A stretch of DNA of 64,000 bases from Streptomyces sp. CB02056. GTDB lineage: Bacteria; Actinomycetota; Actinomycetes; Streptomycetales; Streptomycetaceae. A model generated the notes under the pieces. The model worked only from the letters and a program-made list of their open reading frames with translations, was not told where the DNA came from and did no database searches. Made by a program: the position numbers and the translations under genes. Each line of letters begins with the position of its first letter. The first letter of the stretch is position 1. Below, piece after piece: positions 51,978-59,677 of this stretch. The stretch is taken from positions 1 through 64,000 of the forward strand of contig NZ_LIPD01000005.1 in the NCBI RefSeq assembly GCF_001905545.1, read 5' to 3'.

Positions 51978-53240
51978 TCAGGTGCGTTTGAAGAACTCCA
52001 CCTCCGCGAGCGCGATGGCGCGGCCGGCGCCGGTCCCGGCGGCCTCCCGGACGGTGAGCTTCACCTGGGTGACGTCGCTGATCCCGGTCTGGACGGTCTG
52101 CGGGCCCGGCTGGTCGTTGAGCGGGACCTGCTGGGTGTGGACCTCGCCGTCCTTCCCGGTGACCTCCAGGGTGAGGACGACGGGGCGGGCCTGCTGCTGG
52201 AACTGCTGGGGATCCGGGGAGGCCCCGGTGTGGACGATCAGGTCCACCAGTCGGAACGGGCCGCGGAAGGAGAAGGTGACGGAGTCCCCGATCTCGGGCG
52301 CCCCCCAGTAGGTGTTGCTGAGGCCGTCGTCGGCCAGGGTGGCCGGGTGGCCCTCGACGGCGGCGCTCGCCGAGGTGGCGGCGGGGGCGATCGGCGCGGT
52401 GCCGCGGACCTTGTCCAGGACGTCCTGGAAGACCCGCTGACCGGCCGGGAAGAGCAGGACCCCGGCCACGACCACCGCGACGAGCGCGAGCAGGGCGATG
52501 GTGCGGCGCAGCGCGTTGCCCGAGCCGCCGATCCGCACCCGGCGCCGGAACGGCCAGCGGGTGCGCCACCAGGGCAGTTCGGCGACGGCTTCGGTGGGGG
52601 TCAGCGGTGCGGCGCAGCGGCGGCAGAACTTCCGCCCGGGCAGGTTGGGCGTGCCGCAGCTGGGGCAGGGCGGGCCGTCCTGGGTCTCGACGGCCTCGGT
52701 CGCCCGGCTGACGGGGCGGGGCGCGACGGGCTTGGCGGGCTGGACGGCCGCCGGGTCGGCCGGGGCTGCGGGGGGCTGCGCACCGGGGACCTGCGCTGCG
52801 GGGTCGGGGGCCGGGGTCCGCGCGGGGGCCGGGCGTACGGGGGTCGGCCGTACGGGGGCGGTCGCGGGGCGCGGGGGGTCGGCGGCGGCCGGGGGTTCGG
52901 CGGCCGGGACGGGCGGTTGCGATGCTTCGACCCGGTCCTTCGCCTCCTGCTTCGCCTCGTTCTTCGCTTCCGGTTCAGCGCGCGCCGTCCGGCGCGAGGC
53001 GCTTCGCCGTACGGGTTCGGCAGGCGCGGAGGCGGGCTTCGGCTCGGGCGCGGGCGTCGGCTCGGGCGTCGGCGCGGGCGTCGGCTTCGGCGCGGGAGCA
53101 GGCACCGACTCGGCCTGCGCGGGCGCGGGCGCGGCCGACGCGGCGCCGGCGGTGCGCGACCAGCCGAGGTAGGCGCCGCAGTTGCCGCAGAAGTCGTCCC
53201 CCTCCCCGTTGGCCGTTCCGCATTCGGGGCACACCGGCAT
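51978..53240 (-). CDS. zinc-ribbon single-pass membrane protein of the CIS operon
   Basis: 420 aa; ATG at 53240. An N-terminal zinc ribbon (CPEC..CGNC, about residues 4-22), a long Pro/Ala-rich disordered stretch (about 25-180), a second zinc ribbon (CPSC..CRRC, about 190-206), one TM helix (about 247-268; IALLALVAVVVAGVLLF) and a C-terminal discoidin/NADase-type glycan-binding-like domain (about 285-420; TYWGAPEIGDSVTFSF, ALAEVEFFKRT). This architecture matches the membrane-bound CIS-associated protein (CisA) reported in streptomycetes, linked to cell death. Last gene of the operon. Identity to CisA is inferred. Confidence 0.8.
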   Translation of the reverse strand: MPVCPECGTANGEGDDFCGNCGAYLGWSRTAGAASAAPAPAQAESVPAPAPKPTPAPTPEPTPAPEPKPASAPAEPVRRSASRRTARAEPEAKNEAKQEAKDRVEASQPPVPAAEPPAAADPPRPATAPVRPTPVRPAPARTPAPDPAAQVPGAQPPAAPADPAAVQPAKPVAPRPVSRATEAVETQDGPPCPSCGTPNLPGRKFCRRCAAPLTPTEAVAELPWWRTRWPFRRRVRIGGSGNALRRTIALLALVAVVVAGVLLFPAGQRVFQDVLDKVRGTAPIAPAATSASAAVEGHPATLADDGLSNTYWGAPEIGDSVTFSFRGPFRLVDLIVHTGASPDPQQFQQQARPVVLTLEVTGKDGEVHTQQVPLNDQPGPQTVQTGISDVTQVKLTVREAAGTGAGRAIALAEVEFFKRT

Positions 53241-53243
53241 CCG

Positions 53244-53807
53244 TCAGTCCTCCGCTCGCCCGGGTGGGCCGGGCAGGATCTCCACCCGGCAGGTCAGATG
53301 GACCGGACAGCCGGCCCTGACGACGGACCGCACCTGGTCCTCGTCCGGTTCCGCTCCGCGCAGCGGCCAGACCCGGACCAGCAGCTCGCCGCTCGGCGCG
53401 GGCGGCAGCGGGGCGTCCGGGTCGGCGGACCAGGAGGCGCCGCCGCCGTCCACGATCTCGGCGCCGACGCCGAGCACCAGCCGCAGCCGTTCGGTGAGGC
53501 CGCGCCGGGTGCCGCGCCAGCGGTGCAGTTCCACCGCGCGCCCGACCACGGCGCGGCGCACCTCCACCGGCCAGGCCGGATCGACCTCGACCGCGACCCA
53601 GGAGGCCAGCCAGTCGAGGAAGTCGGCGGGCGCGAGGCCGGGTTGGAAGTAGGCGGGCAGGTTGTCCAGGGTGGCGAAGACCGGGGCGAGGACGGTGTCC
53701 AGGCCGGACGTGAACCGCTGGGCGAAGTCGTCCTCGGCGAACATCGCGGGCAGCAGTTCGCCGATCGGGTGCGGGCTGGGCAGCCCGGGGACGGCGGCTC
53801 TGGTCAT
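53244..53807 (-). CDS. phage tail protein I-like baseplate protein
   Basis: 187 aa; ATG at 53807 overlapping the gpJ-like stop (ATGA). Conserved gpI-type stretch: LPAMFAEDDFAQRFTSGLDTVLAPVFATLDNLPAYFQPGLAPADFLDWLASWVAVEVD, broken here at 20 residues as LPAMFAEDDFAQRFTSGLDT then VLAPVFATLDNLPAYFQPGL, then RRGLTERLRLVLG. In contractile tails gpI helps wedge assembly. Fits between gpJ and the membrane protein. Confidence 0.87.
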   Translation of the reverse strand: MTRAAVPGLPSPHPIGELLPAMFAEDDFAQRFTSGLDTVLAPVFATLDNLPAYFQPGLAPADFLDWLASWVAVEVDPAWPVEVRRAVVGRAVELHRWRGTRRGLTERLRLVLGVGAEIVDGGGASWSADPDAPLPPAPSGELLVRVWPLRGAEPDEDQVRSVVRAGCPVHLTCRVEILPGPPGRAED

Positions 53808-55765
53808 GACCGCCCGTCCTCGGCCTGCGCGGTGACCACGACCTGGTGCTGGTGGGAGAAGACCAGGGCGTCCGGCGGGACCTCGACCCGCTCGGTCGGC
53901 GCGCCCCGGCGTCCGGTGATCGGGTCGGCCGGGAACAGCCGCAGCTCGTCGACGCCCGCGACCGCGGCCACCCGCTGGAGCACCGCGAACACCTCCCCGT
54001 ACTGCACCGCCCGGCCGAACGGCCAGCCCGTGCCGTCGGCGCCGCCGCGCAGCGGGTTGAGGTACCGGTACAGCGCGGCGAGCACCTCCTCGCGGACCCG
54101 GTCGGGGTCGGCGGCGCGGGTGGTGAGCCGGGCGACCACCGTCACGCCCTGGTAGGCGGGCGGCTGGACGACCAGCCGGGTGCCGATCAGCCGCCGCTCG
54201 TCGAGGGCGGTCGCGACGGCGGCCAGCACCTGGTCGTCGGGGATCAGCTGCTCGAAGCGCAGCCGGTCGCCCTCGTCCGCGACGGCGTCGGGGACGACCA
54301 GCACCCGCACCGCGCCCGCCTCCCCGCCGGTGGCGGGCACGCAGCTGATCCGGGCGGCGGACGGCGCGGCCTGCCGGGCGATCAGCTCGAAGTCCCCGGC
54401 GGTGACGGCACGTTCCTGCAGGCGCAGCTGGTGCGGGGCGCGGGCCTTGGCGTTCTCGACGGTCTCGCCGTCGACCCCGCCGCGGGCCGCCTCCCGGTTG
54501 TCGACCCGGGCGATGTACGGGACGGAGCTGCGCAGCACCGTGATGGTGCCGCGGGCGACGTTGCCCGCGATCCCGCCGCCGGTGCGGTAGCGCGGGACGC
54601 GCAGGTGGGCGCCCTTGGGCGGGACGGCACCGAAGGCGCGCAGGCTGCCGTCCGGTTCGCGGACCGCGGGCGGGAAGAGGAACTCGCCGGTGGTGGCGTC
54701 CAGCACCACGTGCCGGTCGGTGGGCGAGGACTCGCCGAAGTGCTCGACGACCGTCCACCGTTCCCAGCCCTCGCCGGCCGCGACCTCGACCACCGGGGGC
54801 TCGCCGTCGAGCAGCACCGGGGGCCGGGCGAGCCGGAAGCGCTGGCCCGCGACGCCCTCCGAGGCGCCGAGCGGCGCGTCGGTGACGGTCTGCGCGTGGA
54901 CGGCGGTGGCGGTGCCGCCGACGGTGAACACCTCGGCCCGGCGGATGGTGGGCGACTCGGAGTAGAACGGCTGGCCCGGCTGCGGCTCGGTGACCCGGCA
55001 GCGCAGCCAGCCGGCCCGCCGTCCGGCGACCACCGAGGCGGTGTGCCCGGCGGGCACGAAGACGACCACCTCGCCGGGCCGGTTGAGGCCGCCGGTGGTG
55101 TCGCTGCCGGTCTCGCAGGCGATCCAGCGCGCGCCGTCCCAGACCTCCCAGGCCAGCGGCGGTTGGCGCGGGTCGACGCCGACGCCCTCGACCCGGCTGT
55201 CCAGCCGGACGACCAGGATGCAGCGCGGCACCACGGCCGGCAGGGCGAAGAGCATGGCGTCCCCGGCCACCGGGCGCTGCTGGAAGCACCGGACGTCCGC
55301 GCCGTCGGCCAGTCGGGCCGTGCCGTCGGACTGCTCCCCGGAGGCGGAGACGGTGACCAGCCGATCCAGCGAGCTGGGGACGATCGGCAGGTCCTCGGCG
55401 GTGGAGAGGACCACCGCCTCGTCGGTCTCGGTGCGCAGCGTGGAGACCTCGGTGCCGGCCCGCAGCAGGACGGTCTCGGTCTGCGGGGCGGAGAGCCAGA
55501 AGTCGACCTCGGCCCGGGCCGCGGCCGGTGGGAAGAGCCGGATGCCGAGCAGGTCGAGGAAGGCGGCGTAGTTCTTCTCCGGCACCCGGTTCAGCCGGTA
55601 GAGCAGCTGGTCCACCAGGTAGGCGAAGGTCTCGATCAGGGTGACGCCCGGGTCGGAGACGTTGTGGTCGGTCCACTCGGGGGCGCGCTGCTGGACGTAC
55701 CGCTTGGCCTCGTCGACGAGCTGCTGGAAGCGGCGGTCGTCCAGGTTCGGGGAGGGCAGGGCCAT
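53804..55765 (-). CDS. gpJ-like baseplate wedge protein
   Basis: 653 aa; ATG at 55765 overlapping the gp25 stop by one base. Large baseplate protein of the gpJ/Afp11 family. N-terminus DRRFQQLVDEAKRYVQQRAP, WTDHNVSDPGVTLIETFAYLVDQLLYRLNRVPEKN; then a beta-rich core with repeated RAGTEVSTLRTETDE-type segments; C-terminal TRAADPDRVREEVLAALYRYLNPL and FGRAVQYGEVFAVLQRVAAVAGVDEL, as in wedge proteins. Connects tube/sheath baseplate to the outside ring. Synteny and length both support it. Confidence 0.9.
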   Translation of the reverse strand: MALPSPNLDDRRFQQLVDEAKRYVQQRAPEWTDHNVSDPGVTLIETFAYLVDQLLYRLNRVPEKNYAAFLDLLGIRLFPPAAARAEVDFWLSAPQTETVLLRAGTEVSTLRTETDEAVVLSTAEDLPIVPSSLDRLVTVSASGEQSDGTARLADGADVRCFQQRPVAGDAMLFALPAVVPRCILVVRLDSRVEGVGVDPRQPPLAWEVWDGARWIACETGSDTTGGLNRPGEVVVFVPAGHTASVVAGRRAGWLRCRVTEPQPGQPFYSESPTIRRAEVFTVGGTATAVHAQTVTDAPLGASEGVAGQRFRLARPPVLLDGEPPVVEVAAGEGWERWTVVEHFGESSPTDRHVVLDATTGEFLFPPAVREPDGSLRAFGAVPPKGAHLRVPRYRTGGGIAGNVARGTITVLRSSVPYIARVDNREAARGGVDGETVENAKARAPHQLRLQERAVTAGDFELIARQAAPSAARISCVPATGGEAGAVRVLVVPDAVADEGDRLRFEQLIPDDQVLAAVATALDERRLIGTRLVVQPPAYQGVTVVARLTTRAADPDRVREEVLAALYRYLNPLRGGADGTGWPFGRAVQYGEVFAVLQRVAAVAGVDELRLFPADPITGRRGAPTERVEVPPDALVFSHQHQVVVTAQAEDGRS

Positions 55766-56187
55766 CAGTTCGCAGACCCCTCGGCCGAGTTCGGGTGTTC
55801 CGGGATGGTGTAGAAGGGGAAGACCAGGTTGCGGCGGTCGTTGGTGGCCCGCACGGTGTAGTGGACGTCGATGTAGAGGGTGCCCTCCTCGACGCTGTCG
55901 AAGGCGATCACCACGTCGTCCACCTCGATCCTCGGTTCCCAGCGCTCCAGGGCGATGCGCACCTCGCGGGCGATCCGCCCGGCGGTGTTGCTGTCGCCGG
56001 TGGCGAAGACGTACTCGTGGATGCCGCAGCCGAACTCGGGGCGCATCGGCCGTTCGCCGGGGGCGGTGCCGAGGATCAGCCGGATCGCCTCCGCGAGTTC
56101 GCGGTCGCGCTCCACCAGGGCGATGCCGCCGGTGGCGTTGACGCGCAGCGGGAAGGCCCAGCCGCGGCCGATGAAGCTGCCCGTCAT
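55765..56187 (-). CDS. gp25-like baseplate protein
   Basis: 140 aa; ATG at 56187. GPW/gp25 family (Afp9-like): GRGWAFPLRVN, ERDRELAEAIRLILGTAPGERPMRPEFGCGIHEYVF split as RELAEAIRLILGTAPGERPM and RPEFGCGIHEYVF, then RIAREVRIALERWEPRIEV. The conserved EPRIEV/RPEFGC are hallmark. Lysozyme-fold gp25 nucleates sheath assembly in the baseplate. Overlaps the PAAR stop (ATGA). Confidence 0.93.
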   Translation of the reverse strand: MTGSFIGRGWAFPLRVNATGGIALVERDRELAEAIRLILGTAPGERPMRPEFGCGIHEYVFATGDSNTAGRIAREVRIALERWEPRIEVDDVVIAFDSVEEGTLYIDVHYTVRATNDRRNLVFPFYTIPEHPNSAEGSAN

Positions 56188-56501
56188 ATGGCGCCGCCGA
56201 TCAGCACGTTGAACGCGCCGACGGTGACGGTGGCGCCGCAGGTGGTCTTGTCCCCCACGCGCGCCGCGGGCAGGCCGCCGATCAGCACCACTCCGCCGGC
56301 GAGCGCGCCCGGGGAGGGCAGCACCACGTCGCCGGGGCCCAGCGCCAGGTGCGGGGGGACGACGCAGGCGTGGACGGTGCCGACGACGGCGGCGGGGCGG
56401 CCGCCGATCAGCACGGTCGCCACCTTGAGGGCGCCCGGCGGCGGGGTGGTGAGGGCGCCGCCGTGATCGGTCAGGTCGCCGGTCCGGGCTGCGGGGGGCA
56501 T
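56184..56501 (-). CDS. PAAR-repeat spike tip protein
   Basis: 105 aa; ATG at 56501. PAAR-like repeats with LIGGRPAAVVGTVHACV, VLIGGLPAARVGDKTTCGATV and a terminal NVLIGGAI. His and Cys in VHACV and TTCGA could bind the tip metal. It caps the VgrG spike. Separated from vgrG by 74 bp, with overlapped gp25 downstream. Confidence 0.92.
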   Translation of the reverse strand: MPPAARTGDLTDHGGALTTPPPGALKVATVLIGGRPAAVVGTVHACVVPPHLALGPGDVVLPSPGALAGGVVLIGGLPAARVGDKTTCGATVTVGAFNVLIGGAI

Positions 56502-56575
56502 GTGCGGTCTCCGTTTCGGATGGTGCCCGCTGGTCGTGGGGCACTCGTCTACTGCCAATTCTCTGTGACGATACG

Positions 56576-58354
56576 TCAGTTGATCCGGACGATGGCCCCC
56601 TTGAGCACCGCCTCGGCGCCTCCTTCCACGGTGACCGCCGTCGTGCCGCGGACGGTGACCGATCCGCCGCGCACGTCCACCGTGCCGGTGCCCGCGTCCA
56701 GGGTGATGCCGGAGGGGGAGAGCCGCACGGTGCTGCCGGCCGCGCCGCCGAGGCCGTGGACGGTCAGCACGATCTCGCCGCGCTGCTGGTCCAGCTTGAC
56801 CTCCAGCTTGCCGTCGCCGCTCGCCAGCCGGACGCCGGACTTGCCGCCCGGCACGTCCAGCAGCTCCATCCGGTGGCCCGAACGGGACACCACGGAACGG
56901 CGGTTGACCTTGCCGGAGCCCGTGTCGACCAGCGGCACGTCGTGCGGGGAGGGCCGGTCCACGCCGTTGTAGAGCCCGCCCAGCACGTACGGGCTGTCCA
57001 GGTCGCCCTGCTCGAAGCCGACCAGCACCTCGTCGTTGACCTCGGGGCTGACCACCCCGCCGCCGCCGGCGCCGCCCCACTGCACGGTGCGCACCCAGTC
57101 GGAGACGTAGGTGTCGTCCAGCCAGGGGAACTTGAGCTTCACCCAGCCGCGCTGACCGCCGCCCGGCTCCCGGACGTCGGTGACCACGGCGACGGCCAGG
57201 CCGGGTATCCGCGGCCCGCGCGGCGGCGCGTTGCCGCCGCTGGTCAGCCCGGCCAGCGAGCGGTCGGGGGCCGCGCTGACCACCACGGTGGTCCGGTAGC
57301 CGCGGAACGGTTCGAGCAGGTGGCGCACCCCGGTGGCGGTGTAGCGACCGGAGAAGGCGGCGCCGACGTTGCCCAGGGCGACCGCGGTGCCCGCCCGCAG
57401 CCGCGGGTTGCCCTCGGCGACGACCTCCAGCTCGCCGAAGCCGGCCGCCACCGAGGCGGCCAGCGACCGGGCCACCGAGGCGGTCTCCGCCTGGGTGCGG
57501 TACGGGGTGTCGGCGACGGTCAGCCGGGCCCGGCCGGGGAAGGCGGAGGTCACCGCCGAGGGGCTCATCCCCGGCTGCACGGTCTGCGACGTCACCGCGG
57601 GCTCGGTGGCGACCAGGGCGCTCTTGGTGGTGACGTTCCAGCCGCGCGCCTCGACGGTGTCCGCCCCTCCGGCGCCGGTCAGCACACCGCGCAGCTCCAG
57701 CAGGTTGCGCCCGTACTCCAGCACCAGCGGGTTCTGCGGCGCGGGGGTGGAGGGGGCCGGCGCGCCGGAGGCGGGGTCGGGCTTGACGAACTCCAGCTTC
57801 CCGTCGTCGTCCACCCGCACCTGGGCACCGCTCTCCTGCGCCAGGAACTGGAGGAACTCCCAGTCCGGGACATTGGCCTGGGAGAGCTGCTGGTGGACGA
57901 CCGGGAAGGAGTCGACCCGCCCGCAGGTCAGGCCCGCTCCGGAGGCGACCTCGCGGACGATGTCGGCGGTCGTCATGTTCCGGAAGGCCTTCACCCGGCG
58001 CCCGCGCATCAGCCGGTGGGTGACGGCCGAGGCCCGCACCACGGTGTACGAGCCCGTGGTGTCCACCTCCAGCTCCAGCGCCGTCACCTCGCCGGTGAAC
58101 AGCCGCGCCCGGGTGTTCCCCTGGACGGTCACCACGGACACCTTCAGCGGGGTGCCGATGGTGATGCCGGTGGCGGAGAGGAAGGTGTGGTCGGCGTCCC
58201 GGAAGGACAGCACGGCGGTGTCGGGCAGGCCGACGCTCTCCTCGATGTCGCAGGAGACCAGCTGGGTCGCCCAGATCGGCGGCAGCGGGCCGGGCGCCTC
58301 GACGACGGGGTCGGCGGCGAAGGAGCGGCCGCCGCGGGCCTCGGGCGTGGTCAT
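56576..58354 (-). CDS. VgrG-like spike protein
   Basis: 592 aa; ATG at 58354 overlapping the LysM gene stop (ATGA). gp27-like N-terminal part (about residues 30-380) with LFTGEVTALELEVDTTGSYT, LMRGRRVKAFRNMTTADIVREVAS, ANVPDWEFLQFLAQESG; gp5-like OB domain (about 400-480; KLKFPWLDDTYVSDWVRTVQ, NDEVLVGFEQGDLDSPYVLGGLYNG); then a beta-helical spike (about 490-592; KLEVKLDQQRGEIVLTVHG, VDVRGGSVTVRGTTAVTVEGG). No C-terminal effector extension. Trimeric spike. Confidence 0.94.
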   Translation of the reverse strand: MTTPEARGGRSFAADPVVEAPGPLPPIWATQLVSCDIEESVGLPDTAVLSFRDADHTFLSATGITIGTPLKVSVVTVQGNTRARLFTGEVTALELEVDTTGSYTVVRASAVTHRLMRGRRVKAFRNMTTADIVREVASGAGLTCGRVDSFPVVHQQLSQANVPDWEFLQFLAQESGAQVRVDDDGKLEFVKPDPASGAPAPSTPAPQNPLVLEYGRNLLELRGVLTGAGGADTVEARGWNVTTKSALVATEPAVTSQTVQPGMSPSAVTSAFPGRARLTVADTPYRTQAETASVARSLAASVAAGFGELEVVAEGNPRLRAGTAVALGNVGAAFSGRYTATGVRHLLEPFRGYRTTVVVSAAPDRSLAGLTSGGNAPPRGPRIPGLAVAVVTDVREPGGGQRGWVKLKFPWLDDTYVSDWVRTVQWGGAGGGGVVSPEVNDEVLVGFEQGDLDSPYVLGGLYNGVDRPSPHDVPLVDTGSGKVNRRSVVSRSGHRMELLDVPGGKSGVRLASGDGKLEVKLDQQRGEIVLTVHGLGGAAGSTVRLSPSGITLDAGTGTVDVRGGSVTVRGTTAVTVEGGAEAVLKGAIVRIN

Positions 58355-59088
58355 GGCCGTACCCCCTGCGCGGAGCCGCTCTGGGTGAGCTCCTCGATCC
58401 CCGGCACGATCAGCTCGGCGCCCGGGATCAACGCCAGCGGATCGTCGATGTCGTTGGCCTCCGCGATGGTGCGCCAGGCGGTGGCGTCCCCGTAGGCGCG
58501 CCAGGCGAGCAGCGGCAGGCTGTCGCCGGCGATCACCCGGTGGGTGCTGCGGGCCTCCGGCGAGCCCGAGGTCGGGTTCTGGCCGGCCGGGTCGACGCTG
58601 GCCTCGTCGATGGTGAGCGAGCAGACCGCCCGCAGCGGCTTCCCATCGACGTCGAAGAGCGAGTAGGTGACCGAGAGGCCGGTCAGCACCCCGTTGAACG
58701 ACGTGGTCTTCAGGGTGCCCCAGTCCAGCCGGATCCACGGGCTGGCCGGGGTCTTGCGCGCCAGGCTGGCCGGGGTGGGCACGCAGGCCGTCATCAGCTG
58801 CTCCACCGCCCGCTCCACCGAGTTGTCGTGGGTCGCGGTGGAGTCCAGGAACACGTCGAGGGAGAGCGAGCGCGGACCGCTGCCGACGAACTCGGGCAGC
58901 GCGGACTCGCCCGCCATCCGGGACGGGGTGCGCCGCCACTCGGTGGTCTTGCGCAGCACCAGGGTCGCCGGGTTGAACTGGAGCCGGAGCTGCGCGAGCG
59001 TGCCGCCGGGCTGCGCGCCGACCGTGGACGGTGGCTCCATGATGGTCAGTTGGGCCCGGGTGACGCTCGCGGGGACCGCTGGGGACAT
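58351..59088 (-). CDS. LysM-containing baseplate/tube adaptor
   Basis: 245 aa; ATG at 59088. N-terminal CIS-tube-like region (LRLQFNPATLVLRKTTEWRR, SLSLDVFLDSTATHDNSVERAVEQL) and C-terminal LysM domain (about residues 180-235; HRVIAGDSLPLLAWRAYGDATAW). This is Afp7-like: it links the spike to the tube, and LysM stabilises the hub. Directly followed by vgrG. Confidence 0.9.
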   Translation of the reverse strand: MSPAVPASVTRAQLTIMEPPSTVGAQPGGTLAQLRLQFNPATLVLRKTTEWRRTPSRMAGESALPEFVGSGPRSLSLDVFLDSTATHDNSVERAVEQLMTACVPTPASLARKTPASPWIRLDWGTLKTTSFNGVLTGLSVTYSLFDVDGKPLRAVCSLTIDEASVDPAGQNPTSGSPEARSTHRVIAGDSLPLLAWRAYGDATAWRTIAEANDIDDPLALIPGAELIVPGIEELTQSGSAQGVRP

Positions 59089-59148
59089 CCTGGTGCTCCT
59101 TCCGTGGGTCGGGCCGTCGGGCGGGGGTTGGGTAGGCGGGTGGTCGGG

Positions 59149-59574
59149 TCAGAAGGGGCGCAGGCCCGCGTGGGCGATCTCCAGGGTCTCCATCGCGGCC
59201 TGGGAGTTGGCCGGGTCGAAGGACGGGCCCTCCCAGCGCACCGGGACGATCCCGAGCACCTGCCAGCCGACGATCCGGCTCAGGTCCGGCCGCAGCGCCA
59301 CGATCTCGCCGTCCTTCGGCTCGACCTTGCGGACGATCTCGGACAGCCAGCGGGCGATCTTCGTCGTATCGGCGGTGACCGCCCGGGTCAGCGTGATGTT
59401 CGTCCAGGTGATGCGGCCCGGCAGCTGCCAGGCGAAGCCGTTGTTGCCGCCCTCCGCGTACTGCTCGATCTCGACCTGGGCGCCGAGTCCCGAGCAGGTG
59501 GTGAACTCACCCAGGTCGTTGCCGCCGATGGTCAGGCTGAAGAACACACTGGTCGCGAAGATGGTGTCGGTCAT
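59149..59574 (-). CDS. CIS inner tube protein
   Basis: 141 aa; ATG at 59574. Typical contractile-tail tube (gp19/Afp1,5-like): FSLTIGGNDLGEFTTCSGLGAQVEIEQYAEGGNNG with GRITWTNITLTRAV, and a C-terminal WEGPSFDPANSQAAMETLEIAH. Probably the tube-initiator paralogue next to the baseplate; a second tube-type gene is at the window's right edge (63833). Sixty-bp gap before the LysM gene. Confidence 0.92.
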   Translation of the reverse strand: MTDTIFATSVFFSLTIGGNDLGEFTTCSGLGAQVEIEQYAEGGNNGFAWQLPGRITWTNITLTRAVTADTTKIARWLSEIVRKVEPKDGEIVALRPDLSRIVGWQVLGIVPVRWEGPSFDPANSQAAMETLEIAHAGLRPF

Positions 59575-59677
59575 CGGTTCGGCTCCCTGCTCCCTTGCTT
59601 CCGGTCACGTCGTCGCGGCCTGCTGGCGGCCGTCCGGCTGGTGCGCGTCGTTCTGGTGTGCGTTTCCGGCTCCGCGC

